A stretch of DNA of 64,000 nt from Anaerocolumna sedimenticola (GCF_009931695.1 NZ_CP048000.1:1577001-1641000), one strand, 5' to 3'. Positions 37,525 to 49,449 are shown, counted from the stretch's first letter. Translations and numbers: made by a program. The notes: generated from the sequence alone by a model not told the origin.

Positions 37525-38367
37525 ATGGGAATCAAAAAGTTTAACCCATATACACCTTCCAGAAGACATATGACTGCATCTGATTTTACAGAAATCACAA
37601 CAGCTACACCTGAAAAATCTTTAGTAGTTTCTATTAATAAAAATGCAGGTCGTAACAATCAAGGAAAGATTACAGTAAGACATCAGGGCGGCGGCTCTAG
37701 AAGAAAATATAGAATTATCGATTTTAAAAGAAAGAAAGATGGTATTCCGGCAGTTGTTAAAACGATCGAATATGATCCTAACAGAACAGCTAATATCGCT
37801 TTAATCTGCTATGCAGACGGTGAAAAAGCATATATCCTTGCTCCTAACGGACTTACCGTTGGAACAACAATCATGAATGGTGAAACAGCAGAAGTTAGAG
37901 TTGGTAACTGCTTACCACTTCAGAACATTCCGGTTGGTACTCAGGTACACAACATTGAATTATACCCTGGCAAGGGCGGACAGTTAGTTCGTTCCGCAGG
38001 TAATGCAGCACAGTTAATGGCGAAAGAAGGAAAATATGCAACACTTCGTTTACCTTCTGGTGAAATGAGATTAGTTCCAATTATCTGCCGTGCAACTGTT
38101 GGCCAGGTTGGTAACATTGATCATGAATTAATTAACATTGGTAAAGCCGGTCGTAAACGTCATATGGGTATCAGACCTACTGTCCGCGGTTCCGTAATGA
38201 ACCCGAATGACCATCCACACGGTGGTGGTGAAGGTAAGACTGGTATTGGTCGTCCAGGCCCTGTAACACCTTGGGGTAAACCTGCTCTTGGCTTAAAGAC
38301 AAGAAAGACCAACAAGTCATCTAACAAGCTGATCGTAAGAAGAAGAGACGGTAAAACTGTTAAATAA
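37525..38367 (+). CDS. rplB: 50S ribosomal protein L2
   Basis: 280 residues. It binds 23S rRNA at the peptidyl-transferase centre and subunit bridge. [14 protein letters not shown], the [15 protein letters not shown] block and the C-terminal [13 protein letters not shown] with the conserved His are all present. AAAGGAG precedes the ATG at 37525. Confidence 0.97.
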   Translation: MGIKKFNPYTPSRRHMTASDFTEITTATPEKSLVVSINKNAGRNNQGKITVRHQGGGSRRKYRIIDFKRKKDGIPAVVKTIEYDPNRTANIALICYADGEKAYILAPNGLTVGTTIMNGETAEVRVGNCLPLQNIPVGTQVHNIELYPGKGGQLVRSAGNAAQLMAKEGKYATLRLPSGEMRLVPIICRATVGQVGNIDHELINIGKAGRKRHMGIRPTVRGSVMNPNDHPHGGGEGKTGIGRPGPVTPWGKPALGLKTRKTNKSSNKLIVRRRDGKTVK

Positions 38368-38384
38368 TTAAGGAGGTTAAACCT

Positions 38385-38663
38385 ATGGCTCGTTCATTAA
38401 AAAAAGGACCATTTGCTGATGATCATTTACTTAAAAAAGTAGATGCTATGAATAAAGCAGGTGATAAGTCTGTTATCAAGACTTGGTCACGTCGTTCTAC
38501 TATTTTCCCTCAGATGGTTGGACATACAATCGCAGTTCATGACGGAAGAAGACATGTGCCTGTATATGTAACAGAAGATATGGTTGGACACAAACTAGGT
38601 GAGTTTGTAGCTACCAGAACTTATAGAGGACATGGAAAAGACGAAAAGAAGACTAAGAGATAA
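38385..38663 (+). CDS. rpsS: 30S ribosomal protein S19
   Basis: 92 residues. [18 protein letters not shown] and the [21 protein letters not shown] stretch are diagnostic. It binds 16S rRNA in the 30S head with S13. GGAGG precedes the ATG. Confidence 0.97.
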   Translation: MARSLKKGPFADDHLLKKVDAMNKAGDKSVIKTWSRRSTIFPQMVGHTIAVHDGRRHVPVYVTEDMVGHKLGEFVATRTYRGHGKDEKKTKR

Positions 38664-38694
38664 GATAGATTGGAATTGAAAGGAGGTTTCATCC

Positions 38695-39081
38695 ATGGCG
38701 AAAGGACATAGATCCCAGATAAAGAGAGAAAGAAATGAGAATAGAGATACAAGACCAAGTGCAAAAGTTTCTTATGCAAGAGTGTCTGTACAGAAAGCTT
38801 GTTTCGTTTTAGACGCCATCCGAGGTAAAGATGTTGAGACAGCTCTTGGTATTTTAGCTTACAATCCAAGATATGCATCAACTGTTATAGAGAAGGTTTT
38901 AAAATCCGCAATTGCGAATGCTGAAAATAATAATGGCATGGACGTGACGAAATTATATATAGAAGAGTGCTACGCAAATCAGGCACCGACAATGAAGAGA
39001 ATCAGACCTAGGGCACAGGGTAGAGCTTACAGAATCTTAAAGAGATTAAGCCATATCACTGTTGTACTAAATGAAAGATAA
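38695..39081 (+). CDS. rplV: 50S ribosomal protein L22
   Basis: 128 residues. It lines the exit tunnel through a long beta-hairpin ([16 protein letters not shown]) where macrolide resistance changes arise in other species; the hairpin looks ordinary here. GGAGG precedes the ATG. Confidence 0.97.
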   Translation: MAKGHRSQIKRERNENRDTRPSAKVSYARVSVQKACFVLDAIRGKDVETALGILAYNPRYASTVIEKVLKSAIANAENNNGMDVTKLYIEECYANQAPTMKRIRPRAQGRAYRILKRLSHITVVLNER

Positions 39082-39092
39082 GGAGGGCAATA

Positions 39093-39749
39093 ATGGGACA
39101 GAAAGTTAATCCTCATGGCTTAAGAGTCGGAGTTATTAGTGACTGGGACTCAAGATGGTATGCTGAAGCTGATTTTGCAGACAACTTAGTAGAAGACTAC
39201 AATATCAGAACATATCTGAAAAAGAAATTATACAGTGCAGGTGTTGCTAAGATCGAAATCGAACGCGCATCTGATCGTTTAAAGGTTATCATTTTCACTG
39301 CTAAACCCGGTGTAGTAATCGGTAAAGGCGGAGCAGAAATTGAAAAGTTAAAATCAGATATTCAAAGATTTACTACTAAGAAATTAATGGTAGACATCAA
39401 AGAAATCAAGAAACCGGATATGAACGCTCAATTAGTAGCTGAAAATATTGCCGCTCAACTTGAAAACCGTATTTCTTTCAGAAGAGCAATGAAATCAACT
39501 ATGTCAAGAACTATGAAAGCAGGAGCAAAAGGTATTAAAGCTGCTGTTGCAGGACGTCTTGGCGGTGCAGATATGGCTCGTACTGAATTCTACAGTGAAG
39601 GAACTATTCCGTTACAGACTTTACGTGCGGATATTGATTATGGATTTGCAGAAGCAGATACCACTTATGGTAAATTAGGCGTTAAAGTATGGATTTACCA
39701 AGGTGAAGTACTTCCAACAAAGGCAAAAAAGGAAGGGAGCGATAAATAA
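39093..39749 (+). CDS. rpsC: 30S ribosomal protein S3
   Basis: 218 residues. An N-terminal KH domain with [14 protein letters not shown] is followed by the C-terminal domain. It forms part of the mRNA entry site. Its stop overlaps the rplP start by one base, giving tight coupling. Confidence 0.97.
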   Translation: MGQKVNPHGLRVGVISDWDSRWYAEADFADNLVEDYNIRTYLKKKLYSAGVAKIEIERASDRLKVIIFTAKPGVVIGKGGAEIEKLKSDIQRFTTKKLMVDIKEIKKPDMNAQLVAENIAAQLENRISFRRAMKSTMSRTMKAGAKGIKAAVAGRLGGADMARTEFYSEGTIPLQTLRADIDYGFAEADTTYGKLGVKVWIYQGEVLPTKAKKEGSDK

Positions 39750-40186
39750 TGTTAATGCCAAAAAGAGTAAAACGCCGTAAACAATTCCGTGGCTCCATGG
39801 CAGGAAAAGCATTAAGAGGTAATACTATCTCTAACGGCGAATTTGGTCTGGTATCATTAGAACCAGCTTGGATTAAATCAAACCAAATCGAAGCAGCCCG
39901 TATTGCTATGACTCGTTATATCAAACGTGGCGGTAAAGTTTGGATTAAAATATTCCCCGATAAACCTGTAACAACGAAACCAGCTGAAACTCGAATGGGT
40001 TCCGGTAAGGGCTCATTAGAATACTGGGTAGCAGTTGTAAAGCCAGGACGTGTAATGTTCGAAATTTCAGGTGTTCCTGAAGAAACAGCCAGAGAAGCAT
40101 TACGTCTTGCTATGCATAAATTACCGGTTAAATGTAAAGTAGTTTCTCGCGCAGACTTAGAAGGAGGTGCGGGCAGTGAAAACTAA
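39749..40186 (+). CDS. rplP: 50S ribosomal protein L16
   Basis: 145 residues. [15 protein letters not shown] and [16 protein letters not shown] identify it. It organises the tRNA A-site region of the 50S. GGGAG lies upstream. Confidence 0.97.
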   Translation: MLMPKRVKRRKQFRGSMAGKALRGNTISNGEFGLVSLEPAWIKSNQIEAARIAMTRYIKRGGKVWIKIFPDKPVTTKPAETRMGSGKGSLEYWVAVVKPGRVMFEISGVPEETAREALRLAMHKLPVKCKVVSRADLEGGAGSEN

Positions 40187-40385
40187 TAAATATGTAGAAG
40201 ACTTAAAAGTAAAAACCGCTTCCGAATTAAACGAAGAATTAGTAGCTGCTAAAAAGGAACTTTTTAACTTAAGGTTCCAGAACGCAACAAATCAGTTAGA
40301 TAATACAAGCAGAATTAAAGAAGTTAGAAAAAATATTGCAAGAATTCAAACAGTGATTTCTGAAAAAGCTAAGGCTTCTAACTAA
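40176..40385 (+). CDS. rpmC: 50S ribosomal protein L29
   Basis: 69 residues of two helices, with [20 protein letters not shown] as the family block. The GTG at 40176 is eight bases after GGAGG and lies inside the end of rplP, overlapping it by 11 bases. Confidence 0.93.
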   Translation: MKTNKYVEDLKVKTASELNEELVAAKKELFNLRFQNATNQLDNTSRIKEVRKNIARIQTVISEKAKASN

Positions 40386-40422
40386 TCACGGGAATCGACG
40401 ATTTAGGAAAGGAGAAATTGTT

Positions 40423-40677
40423 GTGGAAAGAAATCTGAGAAAAGTTCGTACTGGTAAAGTTATCAGTGATAAAATGGATAAAACAATCACAGTAGCAGTT
40501 ATTGACCATGTGAAGCATCCTTTATACAACAAGATTGTAAAAAGAACTTATAAATTAAAAGCACATGACGAGAACAATGAATGCAATATTGGCGATAGAG
40601 TAAAAGTTATGGAAACAAGACCTATATCTAAAGATAAGAGATGGAGACTTGTTGAAATTATTGAAAGAGCGAAATAA
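40423..40677 (+). CDS. rpsQ: 30S ribosomal protein S17
   Basis: 84 residues, an OB-fold 16S rRNA binder. [18 protein letters not shown] and the C-terminal [15 protein letters not shown] are typical. It begins with GTG after AAAGGAG. Confidence 0.96.
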   Translation: MERNLRKVRTGKVISDKMDKTITVAVIDHVKHPLYNKIVKRTYKLKAHDENNECNIGDRVKVMETRPISKDKRWRLVEIIERAK

Positions 40678-40700
40678 GAAGTGCTGAAAGGAGTAAAGTC

Positions 40701-41069
40701 ATGATACAACAAGAATCAAGACTTAGAGTTGCTGACAATACAGGCGCAAAAGAATTACTTTGCATCCGTGTACTTGGCGGATCCACCAGAAGATATGCTG
40801 GTATCGGCGATATTATTGTTGCGTCGGTTAAAGATGCAACACCAGGTGGTGTTGTTAAAAAAGGTGACGTTGTGAAAGCTGTTGTTGTTCGTACTGTGAA
40901 AGGAGCTCGTCGTAAAGATGGTTCCTATATCAAGTTTGATGAAAATGCAGCTGTTATTATAAAAGAAGATAAGAATCCAAAAGGAACTCGTATTTTCGGA
41001 CCAGTAGCAAGAGAATTAAGAGAAAAACAATTCATGAAAATCGTTTCATTAGCACCAGAAGTATTATAA
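40701..41069 (+). CDS. rplN: 50S ribosomal protein L14
   Basis: 122 residues. [19 protein letters not shown] and [13 protein letters not shown] are near-universal L14 blocks. It forms an intersubunit bridge and a docking site for RsfS. Confidence 0.97.
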   Translation: MIQQESRLRVADNTGAKELLCIRVLGGSTRRYAGIGDIIVASVKDATPGGVVKKGDVVKAVVVRTVKGARRKDGSYIKFDENAAVIIKEDKNPKGTRIFGPVARELREKQFMKIVSLAPEVL

Positions 41070-41082
41070 GGAGGTGTCGACT

Positions 41083-41400
41083 GTGTCTACTATTAAAATC
41101 AAAAAAGGTGATAACGTAAAGATTATAACCGGTAAAGATAAAGGCAAAGAAGGCAAAGTAATCGCTGTTATGGATAGCAAGGTATTAGTAGAAGGCGTTA
41201 ATATGGTTACTAAACATAGTAAAGCAAGCCAATCTAATCCTAAAGGTGGAATTATCCATCAAGAATCACCGATTGATATTTCAAACGTTATGTACGTTCA
41301 CAAGGGAAAAGTTACCAGACTTGGTTTTACAACCACGGAAGGTAAAAAAGGTTCCAAAAAAGTTCGTATTGCGAAATCAACCGGCGAAGTAATCGACTAA
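41083..41400 (+). CDS. rplX: 50S ribosomal protein L24
   Basis: 105 residues with a KOW motif ([15 protein letters not shown]). The GTG at 41083 is eight bases after GGAGG; a frame opening three codons earlier overlaps the ribosome-binding site. Confidence 0.95.
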   Translation: MSTIKIKKGDNVKIITGKDKGKEGKVIAVMDSKVLVEGVNMVTKHSKASQSNPKGGIIHQESPIDISNVMYVHKGKVTRLGFTTTEGKKGSKKVRIAKSTGEVID

Positions 41401-41424
41401 TTCTAAGAGAGGAGGTCTCATAAG

Positions 41425-41964
41425 TTGACTAGATTAAAAGAAACCTATTTAAATGAAATCATAGATGGTATGACTAAAAAATTCGGTTATAAGAATGTTA
41501 TGGAAGTACCTAAATTAGATAAAATCGTTATTAACATGGGCGTTGGTGAAGCAAAAGATAATTCCAAGCTTTTAGACGCAGCAATTAAAGATATGGAAAT
41601 CATAGCAGGACAGAAAGCTGTTGTAACAAAAGCTAAGAAATCCGTCGCTAACTTTAAAATCAGAGAAGGTATGCCAATCGGATGTAAGGTTACATTAAGA
41701 GGCGATAAAATGTATGAATTTGCAGATCGTCTTATAAATTTAGCTTTACCTCGTGTACGTGACTTTAGAGGTGTTAATGGCAATGCATTTGACGGAAGAG
41801 GAAATTACTCCCTTGGTATTAAAGAACAGGTTATTTTCCCTGAAATCGAATACGACAAAATTGATAAGGTTAGAGGAATGGATATTATCTTCGTAACCAC
41901 AGCTAAAACAGATGAAGAAGCTCGTGAATTATTGACATTATTCGGTATGCCATTCAAAAAATAG
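41425..41964 (+). CDS. rplE: 50S ribosomal protein L5
   Basis: 179 residues. It binds 5S r[16 protein letters not shown], the [20 protein letters not shown] loop and the C-terminal [10 protein letters not shown] identify it. TTG start after GGAGG. Confidence 0.97.
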   Translation: MTRLKETYLNEIIDGMTKKFGYKNVMEVPKLDKIVINMGVGEAKDNSKLLDAAIKDMEIIAGQKAVVTKAKKSVANFKIREGMPIGCKVTLRGDKMYEFADRLINLALPRVRDFRGVNGNAFDGRGNYSLGIKEQVIFPEIEYDKIDKVRGMDIIFVTTAKTDEEARELLTLFGMPFKK

Positions 41965-41979
41965 TTAGGAGGGAATTCC

Positions 41980-42165
41980 ATGGCTAAAACGTCAATGAAG
42001 ATTAAGCAACAGCGTACACAAAAATTCTCTACCAGAGAATATAACCGTTGCAGAATCTGTGGTCGTCCACATGCATATTTAAGAAAATACGGAATTTGCA
42101 GAATCTGCTTCCGTGAATTAGCTTATAAAGGACAAATACCAGGTGTTAAGAAAGCAAGCTGGTAG
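41980..42165 (+). CDS. rpsN: 30S ribosomal protein S14, zinc-binding type Z
   Basis: 61 residues. The short zinc form has Cys24, Cys27, Cys40 and Cys43. Firmicutes with two S14 genes use a zinc-free copy in zinc starvation; that second copy is not in this window. Confidence 0.97.
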   Translation: MAKTSMKIKQQRTQKFSTREYNRCRICGRPHAYLRKYGICRICFRELAYKGQIPGVKKASW

Positions 42166-42189
42166 GAAACAAGGAAGGAGGCAAATGAC

Positions 42190-42591
42190 ATGACAATGAG
42201 TGATCCAATTGCAGATATGCTTACAAGAATCCGTAACGCAAGTACTGCAAAACATGATACGGTAGATATACCTGCTTCTAAGATGAAGATAGCTATCGCT
42301 GATATTCTTCTTAAAGAGGGTTATATTAAGAAATATGATATTGAAGAAGTAGATAACTTTAAAACAATCCATATTACATTAAAATATGGTAAAGATAAAA
42401 ATGTTAAGATTATTACAGGTCTTAAGAGAATCTCTAAGCCAGGTCTTCGTGTTTATGCTAACAAGGATGAGCTTCCAAAAGTACTTGGAGGTCTTGGTAT
42501 AGCTATTATTTCTACGAACAAAGGTGTTGTTACTGATAAAGAAGCCAGAAAGCTTAACGTAGGCGGAGAGGTATTAGCATTCATCTGGTAG
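42190..42591 (+). CDS. rpsH: 30S ribosomal protein S8
   Basis: 133 residues. [15 protein letters not shown] and [14 protein letters not shown]...[10 protein letters not shown] are standard. S8 binds 16S helix 21 and in E. coli regulates the spc operon. GGAGG lies eight bases before the first ATG. Confidence 0.97.
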   Translation: MTMSDPIADMLTRIRNASTAKHDTVDIPASKMKIAIADILLKEGYIKKYDIEEVDNFKTIHITLKYGKDKNVKIITGLKRISKPGLRVYANKDELPKVLGGLGIAIISTNKGVVTDKEARKLNVGGEVLAFIW

Positions 42592-42753
42592 TCAGCATAT
42601 CGATTCGAGGAATCGATATAGTACCCGTAGGGCATGTTTTGACGAAGCGGGTACTGACGGACAACGAGGAAGCTTTTCTGAGTATGGCGTCTTAATAGGA
42701 CAAAGAAGAATGAAATACAATAAAACCTACACAAAATAATAGGAGGTGCGGGC
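42592..42753. repeat. Two hairpins between rpsH and rplF
   Basis: ATATCGATTC GAG GAATCGATAT (about 42597-42619) is followed by a GTACCCG/CGGGTAC stem (about 42621-42654). The 160-base gap is unusual inside the spc operon and holds no gene. Confidence 0.6.
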
Positions 42754-43295
42754 ATGTCACGTATAGGAAGAATGCCTATCGCGGTACCAGCAGGCGTTAC
42801 TGTTGATATTGCAGAAAATAATAAATTAACCGTAAAAGGACCGAAAGGAACTCTTTCCAGAGTTTTAGCGTCTGAAATGATAATTAAGTTAGAAGGTTCT
42901 GAAATTGTTGTAACCAGACCTAATGAATTAAAAAGAATGAAATCTTTACATGGTCTTACGAGAACATTAATTAACAATATGGTAATCGGTGTAACAGCTG
43001 GTTATGAGAAAGTGCTTGAAATCAACGGTGTTGGTTATAGAGCAGCAAAAGCCGGTAAGGAATTGACCTTAACATTAGGATATTCACATCCAGTAGTAAT
43101 GGTTGATCCGGAAGGTGTTGAAACTGTATTAGAAGGACAAAACAAGATTACAGTAAAAGGTATTGATAAAGAAAAGTTGGCCAATACGCTGCTGAAATCA
43201 GAGATAAGAAGAGACCTGAACCATATAAGGGCAAGGGTATTAAATATGCTGATGAAGTGATTAGACGTAAAGTTGGTAAGACTGGTAAGAAATAA
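42754..43295 (+). CDS. rplF: 50S ribosomal protein L6, with a one-base deletion
   Basis: The first frame runs 168 residues but loses the family sequence after IDKEK. The next frame continues with [20 protein letters not shown] to the usual end KVGKTGKK and a stop at 43295. Adding one A to the run at 43172-43175 gives 180 residues, the normal length. Probable sequencing error in an essential gene. Confidence 0.94.
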
Positions 43296-43311
43296 TTGGA
43301 GGTGAAATACA

Positions 43312-43680
43312 ATGGTTAGTAAAGAATCAAGATCTGAAGTTCGTGTAAATAAACATAGAAAATTACGTAATCGTTTCACCGGAACTCCTGAAAGACCACG
43401 TTTAGCTGTGTTTAGAAGTAATAATCATATGTACGCTCAAATTATTGACGATACGGTTGGTAATACTTTAGTATCAGCTTCTACACTTCAAAAGGATGTT
43501 AAGGCTGAACTCGAGAAAACAAACGATGTAGCTGCAGCTGCATATTTAGGTACTGTAATTGCAAAAAAAGCATTGGAAAAAGGTATTACAGCAGTTGTCT
43601 TTGATAGAGGCGGTTTCATATATCAGGGAAAGGTAAAAGCATTAGCAGATGCAGCCAGAGAAGCTGGTCTGGAATTCTAA
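43312..43680 (+). CDS. rplR: 50S ribosomal protein L18
   Basis: 122 residues. It joins L5 on 5S r[26 protein letters not shown] and [23 protein letters not shown] are diagnostic. GGAGG precedes the ATG. Confidence 0.97.
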   Translation: MVSKESRSEVRVNKHRKLRNRFTGTPERPRLAVFRSNNHMYAQIIDDTVGNTLVSASTLQKDVKAELEKTNDVAAAAYLGTVIAKKALEKGITAVVFDRGGFIYQGKVKALADAAREAGLEF

Positions 43681-43696
43681 GCAAGGAGGAAAACAC

Positions 43697-44209
43697 ATGA
43701 AACGTACAATCGTTGATGCTAGTCAACTAGGTGAATTAGAAGATAAAGTAGTATCAATTAAACGTGTTACTAAAGTAGTTAAAGGCGGACGTAATTTCAG
43801 ATTTACAGCTTTAGTAGTAGTTGGTGACAAAAATGGACACGTTGGTGCAGGCTTAGGAAAAGCAGCAGAAATTCCGGAAGCTATTCGTAAGGGAAAAGAA
43901 GATGCTATGAAGAAATTAATTTCTCTTCCTATCGACGAAAACGGCAGCGTACCACATGATTACATTGGTAAATTCGGCAGCGCAACTGTATTATTAAAGC
44001 GTTCTCCTGAAGGTACCGGTGTTATTGCAGGAGGTCCGGCACGTAATGTTCTTGAACTTGCAGGTTTTAAGAATATCCGTACTAAATCACTTGGCTCTAA
44101 CAATAAGCAAAACGTAGTTCTTGCTACAATTGATGGATTAAGTCAGTTAAAGACTCCTGAAGAAGTAGCTAAGCTTCGCGGTATTTCTGTAGAAGAGATG
44201 TTAGGTTAG
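43697..44209 (+). CDS. rpsE: 30S ribosomal protein S5
   Basis: 170 residues. [18 protein letters not shown] and the [16 protein letters not shown] loop are characteristic of the N-terminal domain, which has roles in decoding accuracy. Start 43697 has AAGGAGG upstream; a longer frame overlaps rplR. Confidence 0.97.
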   Translation: MKRTIVDASQLGELEDKVVSIKRVTKVVKGGRNFRFTALVVVGDKNGHVGAGLGKAAEIPEAIRKGKEDAMKKLISLPIDENGSVPHDYIGKFGSATVLLKRSPEGTGVIAGGPARNVLELAGFKNIRTKSLGSNNKQNVVLATIDGLSQLKTPEEVAKLRGISVEEMLG

Positions 44210-44221
44210 GAGGGGCTTAAA

Positions 44222-44404
44222 ATGGCAGGTAAATTAAAGATAACTTTAGTAAAGTCTACTATTGGCGCAATTCCAAAGCATAAGAAAACAGTTGAAGCAT
44301 TAGGACTTAAAAAACCTAATAAATCTGTTGAAATGCCGGATAATGCCGCAATCAGAGGTATGATTGACCAAGTAAGACATTTAGTAAAGGTTGAAGAGAT
44401 ATAA
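44222..44404 (+). CDS. rpmD: 50S ribosomal protein L30
   Basis: 60 residues, standard length. [24 protein letters not shown] is the family sequence. GGAGG precedes the ATG. Confidence 0.96.
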   Translation: MAGKLKITLVKSTIGAIPKHKKTVEALGLKKPNKSVEMPDNAAIRGMIDQVRHLVKVEEI

Positions 44405-44431
44405 TTACTAAACGAGTAAGGAGGTGTAACG

Positions 44432-44871
44432 ATGAATTTATCAGAATTAAGACCAGCTGACGGTTCCAAACAAAGTGCAAACTTTAGAAGAGGACGCGGA
44501 CATGGTTCAGGCAATGGTAAAACCGCAGGTAAAGGTCATAAAGGCCAAAAAGCTCGTTCAGGAGCACCAAGGGTAGGTTTTGAAGGTGGTCAGACACCAT
44601 TTATCAGAACATTACCGAAAAGAGGTTTTACTAATAGAAATACAAAAGAAATTATTTCAGTTAACGTAGATAAATTAAACAGATTTGAAGATGGCGCCCT
44701 TGTTACCGTTGAATCATTAATGGAAATCGGTATCATCAATAACCCAAAGATGGTGTTAAGATTCTAGGAAATGGAGAACTTACTAAGAAGCTTGATGTTA
44801 AGGTTAACGCATTCAGCGAAAGTGCAATCGCAAAGATCAAAGCTCTTGGTGGAAATGCTGAGGTGATTTAG
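44432..44871 (+). CDS. rplO: 50S ribosomal protein L15, with a one-base deletion
   Basis: The first frame (111 residues) has the Gly-rich N-terminus ([20 protein letters not shown]) and stops after MVLRF. The next frame continues [20 protein letters not shown] to a stop at 44871. One extra A in the run at 44746-44748 restores PKDGVKILG and 146 residues. Probable sequencing error. Confidence 0.94.
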
Positions 44872-44874
44872 GAT

Positions 44875-46203
44875 ATGTTTAAAACGTTCCGAAATGCTTT
44901 TAAGATTAAAGATATAAGAAGTAAATTAGTGTTTACTTTTATAGCACTGATTTTAGTAAGACTTGGCTCTCAACTTCCTGTACCACGTATCGATAGAGAA
45001 TATTTCTCCCAGTGGATTGGAACACAGACTTCTTTAGGATTCTTTGATACTTTAACAGGTGGTTCTTTTACACAAATGTCAATATTTGCGTTAAACATTA
45101 CGCCATATATTACATCCTCCATTATTATGCAGTTGCTCACAATTGCAATTCCTAAACTTGAGGAACTTCAGAAAGAGGGAGAAGACGGTAGAAAGAAAAT
45201 TGTAGAGTTTACCCGTTATGTCACGATCGGTTTATCTCTTATTGAATCCATTGCTATGGCAATCGGTTTCGGAAGTTCTGGTTTGTTAGAAGGTGGTACT
45301 ACATTTACGAATGTAGTTATCATCGTAGCATCCTTAACTGCCGGTTCTGCATTCTTAATGTGGTTGGGCGAAAGAATTACAGAAAAAGGCGTTGGAAATG
45401 GTATCTCAATTATCCTTTTAATTAATATCATCGCAAGAATGCCTAATGATATTACAAACCTTTATAAAAAATTTGTCGCTGGTGCATCTAATGTAATTAA
45501 TGGACTTATTGGTGCTGTTGTAATCATTGTTATTATAGCCGCTGTCGTTGCTTTCATTGTTTTACTTCAGAATGCACAAAGAAAAATCCCCGTACAATAT
45601 GCTAAGAAAGTACAAGGAAGGAAGATGGTTGGCGGCCAGTCTTCCCATATTCCTTTAAAAGTAAATACAGCCGGTGTTATTCCGGTAATCTTTGCAGGCT
45701 CATTAATGCAATTTCCAATCGTTATCTCATCTTTCTTTGGGGTAACACCGGCAAGAGCATATATTTGGCCTAAAGTATTGTACTTATTAAATCAAAACAC
45801 CTGGTGTAATTTTACAAGTTTAGGTGAATTTAAATACTCTATTGGTTTATTAATCTACATTGTACTGGTAATCTTCTTTGCATACTTCTATACTTCAATT
45901 ACCTTTAATCCGATTGAGGTTTCAAACAATATGAAAAAGCAGGGTGGATTTATTCCTGGTATCCGTCCGGGAAAACCAACTACAGATTATTTAACCAAAG
46001 TATTAAATAATGTAATTTTTATAGGTGCTGTTGGTCTTACCATTGTAGCAGTTATTCCTATTTTCTTTTCAGGAGCATTTGGTGCAGATGTATCTTTCGG
46101 CGGAACATCCTTAATCATTATTGTAGGTGTTGTACTTGATACGACGAAACAAATTGAATCTCAGATGTTAGTCCGTCATTATAAAGGATTCTTAAACGAT
46201 TAA
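44875..46203 (+). CDS. secY: Preprotein translocase subunit SecY
   Basis: 442 residues with ten transmembrane helices. It forms the protein-conducting channel. LVFTFIALILVRLGSQLPVP, the plug region with TGGSFTQMSIFALNI, and the cytoplasmic loop GFIPGIRPGKPT are conserved. Its start is three bases after the restored rplO stop. Confidence 0.97.
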   Translation: MFKTFRNAFKIKDIRSKLVFTFIALILVRLGSQLPVPRIDREYFSQWIGTQTSLGFFDTLTGGSFTQMSIFALNITPYITSSIIMQLLTIAIPKLEELQKEGEDGRKKIVEFTRYVTIGLSLIESIAMAIGFGSSGLLEGGTTFTNVVIIVASLTAGSAFLMWLGERITEKGVGNGISIILLINIIARMPNDITNLYKKFVAGASNVINGLIGAVVIIVIIAAVVAFIVLLQNAQRKIPVQYAKKVQGRKMVGGQSSHIPLKVNTAGVIPVIFAGSLMQFPIVISSFFGVTPARAYIWPKVLYLLNQNTWCNFTSLGEFKYSIGLLIYIVLVIFFAYFYTSITFNPIEVSNNMKKQGGFIPGIRPGKPTTDYLTKVLNNVIFIGAVGLTIVAVIPIFFSGAFGADVSFGGTSLIIIVGVVLDTTKQIESQMLVRHYKGFLND

Positions 46204-46224
46204 CAGACATAATATATTTTGCTA

Positions 46225-46246
46225 AGGCGGAGCCCCTGCTCCGCCA
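46225..46246. repeat. GC-rich hairpin after secY
   Basis: GGCGGAGC CCCT GCTCCGCC forms a tight stem 20 bases after secY in a 220-base gap before adk. It lacks a T run, so it may stabilise the 3' end or only pause polymerase. Confidence 0.55.
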
Positions 46247-46403
46247 TTTGCAGATTATACTTTTTTGCTAAATCTATTTAATCGGCATTTGAAAAAATTG
46301 AAATAAAAGGCGAAGTATTACCGCCGTGCATATAATGATTTAAGTATGAAAAAGAATCTGCTCAGCAGTTTCTTCAAGGTGTAAAGGATCTAATAGCAGA
46401 TGA

Positions 46404-47068
<665 letters not shown>

Positions 47069-47134
47069 AGATCTATTTAATGCAAAAAATGCAATACATT
47101 AATATATTATGAATATTAATGCATGGGAGAGATT

Positions 47135-47890
47135 ATGTCAGTAATTATTAAATCAGAAAGAGAAATTGAATTAATGCGTGAAGCTGGCAACATCCTGGCT
47201 ATTGTACATGAAGAGCTTGAAAAGTATATAAAGCCCGGCATATCTACCCTGGATATTGACAAAAAAGCAGATGAGATTATCAGAAGCTATGGTTGTATAC
47301 CATCCTTTTTAAACTATAATGGTTTCCCTGCTTCTATCTGTGTTTCCATAAATGAGCAGGTAGTTCATGGAATCCCAAATAAGAGTACATTTTTAAGAGA
47401 TGGAGATATTGTCAGTTTAGACGCAGGTGTTATTTATAAAGGCTATCAATCCGATGCTGCCAGAACCTGGGCAGTAGGAGAGGTAAATGAAGAAGCCTTA
47501 AAGCTTATTGAAGTTACAGAACAAAGCTTCTATGAAGGTATTAAATATGCAAAAGCTGGCAATCATCTATATGAAATCTCTGCTGCTATTCAAGATTATG
47601 TAGAGTCTTTTGGTTTTTCTGTAGTCAGAGATCTTGTTGGACATGGAATTGGTAAAAACATGCATGAAGAACCTCAGATACCGAATTTCCGTCAGAAGAG
47701 AAGAGGAATCCGGTTAGAACCTGGAATGACATTTGCTATAGAGCCTATGGTGAATGCCGGGCGTTATGATGTATATTGGGAAGATGATGACTGGACCGTG
47801 ACCACGGATGACGGATCATTATCGGCTCATTATGAAAATACAATTCTAATAACCGATGGAGAACCTGAGATACTGTCCATAAGAAAGTAA
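47135..47890 (+). CDS. map: Methionine aminopeptidase, type I
   Basis: 251 residues. It removes N-terminal Met. The metal-binding residues are in SLDAG, the SDAARTW segment, GHGIGKNMHEEP and AIEPMVN. The ATG at 47135 follows GGGAGA; an ATG four codons earlier overlaps that site. adk-map-infA order is usual. Confidence 0.96.
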   Translation: MSVIIKSEREIELMREAGNILAIVHEELEKYIKPGISTLDIDKKADEIIRSYGCIPSFLNYNGFPASICVSINEQVVHGIPNKSTFLRDGDIVSLDAGVIYKGYQSDAARTWAVGEVNEEALKLIEVTEQSFYEGIKYAKAGNHLYEISAAIQDYVESFGFSVVRDLVGHGIGKNMHEEPQIPNFRQKRRGIRLEPGMTFAIEPMVNAGRYDVYWEDDDWTVTTDDGSLSAHYENTILITDGEPEILSIRK

Positions 47891-47923
47891 TTAGAATGAA
47901 TTAGATGTAAGTGGAGAACCAAT

Positions 47924-48195
47924 ATGTTATTATATGAACTCGGCAGTTTAGTAGTATCCAAGGCCGGCCATGACAAGGGAGAAGTATTTGTCATACTTAA
48001 ATCGGAGTCAGAATATGTTTATTTAATGGATGGTAAAACCGTACTTTTGAAAAGCCCAAGAAAAAGAATATAAAACATATTCAATTGGTTAATTATAAAG
48101 ATAAAAACCTGGCAGAAAAACAATTAAAACAAGAGAAAATAATCAATGAAGATATTAAGAGAGCAATTAAGCTTTATCGAAATAGTAAAATGTAG
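47924..48195 (+). CDS. KOW-domain (L14e-like) ribosome-associated protein, one-base deletion
   Basis: A KOW-type start, LGSLVVSKAGHDKGEVFVIL, continues to KSPRKRI and then a stop. The next frame carries on with NIKHIQLVNYKDKNLAEKQL to a stop at 48195. One extra A in the A5 run at 48061-48065 gives 90 residues. Small KOW proteins between map and infA are common in clostridia and are thought to bind RNA. GTGGAGA lies before the ATG. Confidence 0.85.
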
Positions 48196-48244
48196 TTATT
48201 GTTAGTAATAGTTAATGGTTATATCCAATCATGGAGGTGACATA

Positions 48245-48463
48245 ATGTCAAAATCAGATGTAGTAGAAATCGAAGGAACCGTAATTGAAAAATTACCCAA
48301 TGCAATGTTTCAGGTAGAATTAGAGAATGGGCATAGAGTATTAGCACATATCAGCGGAAAGCTGCGCATGAACTTCATTAAAATTGTACCGGGTGATAAA
48401 GTTACCCTGGAATTATCTCCATATGATTTAACTAAAGGTAGAATTATTTGGCGTGACAAATAA
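48245..48463 (+). CDS. infA: Translation initiation factor IF-1
   Basis: 72 residues, one OB fold. [22 protein letters not shown] and the [17 protein letters not shown] block are standard. GGAGG lies before 48245; the longer frame from 48215 was rejected. Confidence 0.97.
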   Translation: MSKSDVVEIEGTVIEKLPNAMFQVELENGHRVLAHISGKLRMNFIKIVPGDKVTLELSPYDLTKGRIIWRDK

Positions 48464-48571
48464 TTTAAATAAATTTCAAGTAAAATTAAAAAATGTTATT
48501 ATTTTACTTGATTTACTGTTATATCAGTGTTATAATGATAGACGGACTTTTTTTGAAAGGAGTGAATTACT

Positions 48572-48685
48572 GTGAAAGTAAGGTCATCAGTAAAACCAAT
48601 CTGTGAAAAGTGCAAGATTATTAAAAGAAAGGGCAGTATCAGAGTAATCTGTGAAAATCCCAGACACAAACAAAGACAAGGCTAA
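48572..48685 (+). CDS. rpmJ: 50S ribosomal protein L36
   Basis: 37 residues: [20 protein letters not shown] onward, with the zinc ligands Cys11, Cys14, Cys27 and His32. GTG start at 48572 after AAAGGAG. Type with the four zinc ligands retained. Confidence 0.96.
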   Translation: MKVRSSVKPICEKCKIIKRKGSIRVICENPRHKQRQG

Positions 48686-49074
48686 TATTCAATCGAAGAG
48701 CCGGCCGGATGGCGGTCTTCAATTGTTTTATATATGAATAGTTCTTGCTTTTTGTGTTACAATCTGCATTTTTAGCAATTGTGATATTGTGAACAATTTA
48801 CTTAATAAATTGTTTTGTAAATCATGTCATTATCATGTTTACAGCAAGCAGGGGAACTTTCCCTGTGTTTGTCACAATTTAAAGCGGCTGTGCAATGAAA
48901 CACTTGGAAGAGTTGTTTGTTGCGAAAAATTAAGAATATGTTTTATTAAAAGTAACATTTAATCCCAAAAGGGTGATAAGATAGGTATACATTTCACCAT
49001 ATAAAGCTAAGTACTTTTATATGATACTGAATTCAATCACTCTTATTAAAATCCAACGGAGGTGTAATACGCAC
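48686..49074. other. Gap between rpmJ and rpsM
   Basis: CAATCGAAGA/TCTTCAATTG with inner CCGGCC pairing and a TTTTAT tail (48690-48731) looks like a terminator. The remaining 340 bases have no gene. rpsM-rpsK-rpsD-rpoA-rplQ may therefore have a separate promoter here, but I saw no convincing hexamers. Confidence 0.55.
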
Positions 49075-49443
49075 ATGGCTCGTATCAGTGGTGTAGATTT
49101 ACCAAGAGAGAAACGTGTAGAAATCGGACTTACTTATATTTATGGTATCGGAAGAGTAAGTTCTAACCGCATTCTTAAAGAAGCTAACGTTAATCCTGAC
49201 ACACGTGTCAGAGATTTAACTGACGAAGAAGTAGCTAGAATTCGTGATATTATTGACGCAACCCAACAGGTTGAAGGTGATTTACGTAGAGAAATCGCTC
49301 TTAATATTAAGAGACTTCAGGAAATCGGATGCTATAGAGGAATCCGTCATAGAAAAGGTCTTCCGGTTCGTGGTCAGAAAACTAAGACAAACGCTAGAAC
49401 TAGAAAAGGACCAAAGCGTACAGTTGCAAATAAGAAAAAGTAA
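49075..49443 (+). CDS. rpsM: 30S ribosomal protein S13
   Basis: 122 residues. [21 protein letters not shown] and the C-terminal [19 protein letters not shown] are diagnostic. It contacts the P-site tRNA from the 30S head. GGAGG precedes 49075. Confidence 0.97.
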   Translation: MARISGVDLPREKRVEIGLTYIYGIGRVSSNRILKEANVNPDTRVRDLTDEEVARIRDIIDATQQVEGDLRREIALNIKRLQEIGCYRGIRHRKGLPVRGQKTKTNARTRKGPKRTVANKKK

Positions 49444-49449
49444 TTTAAC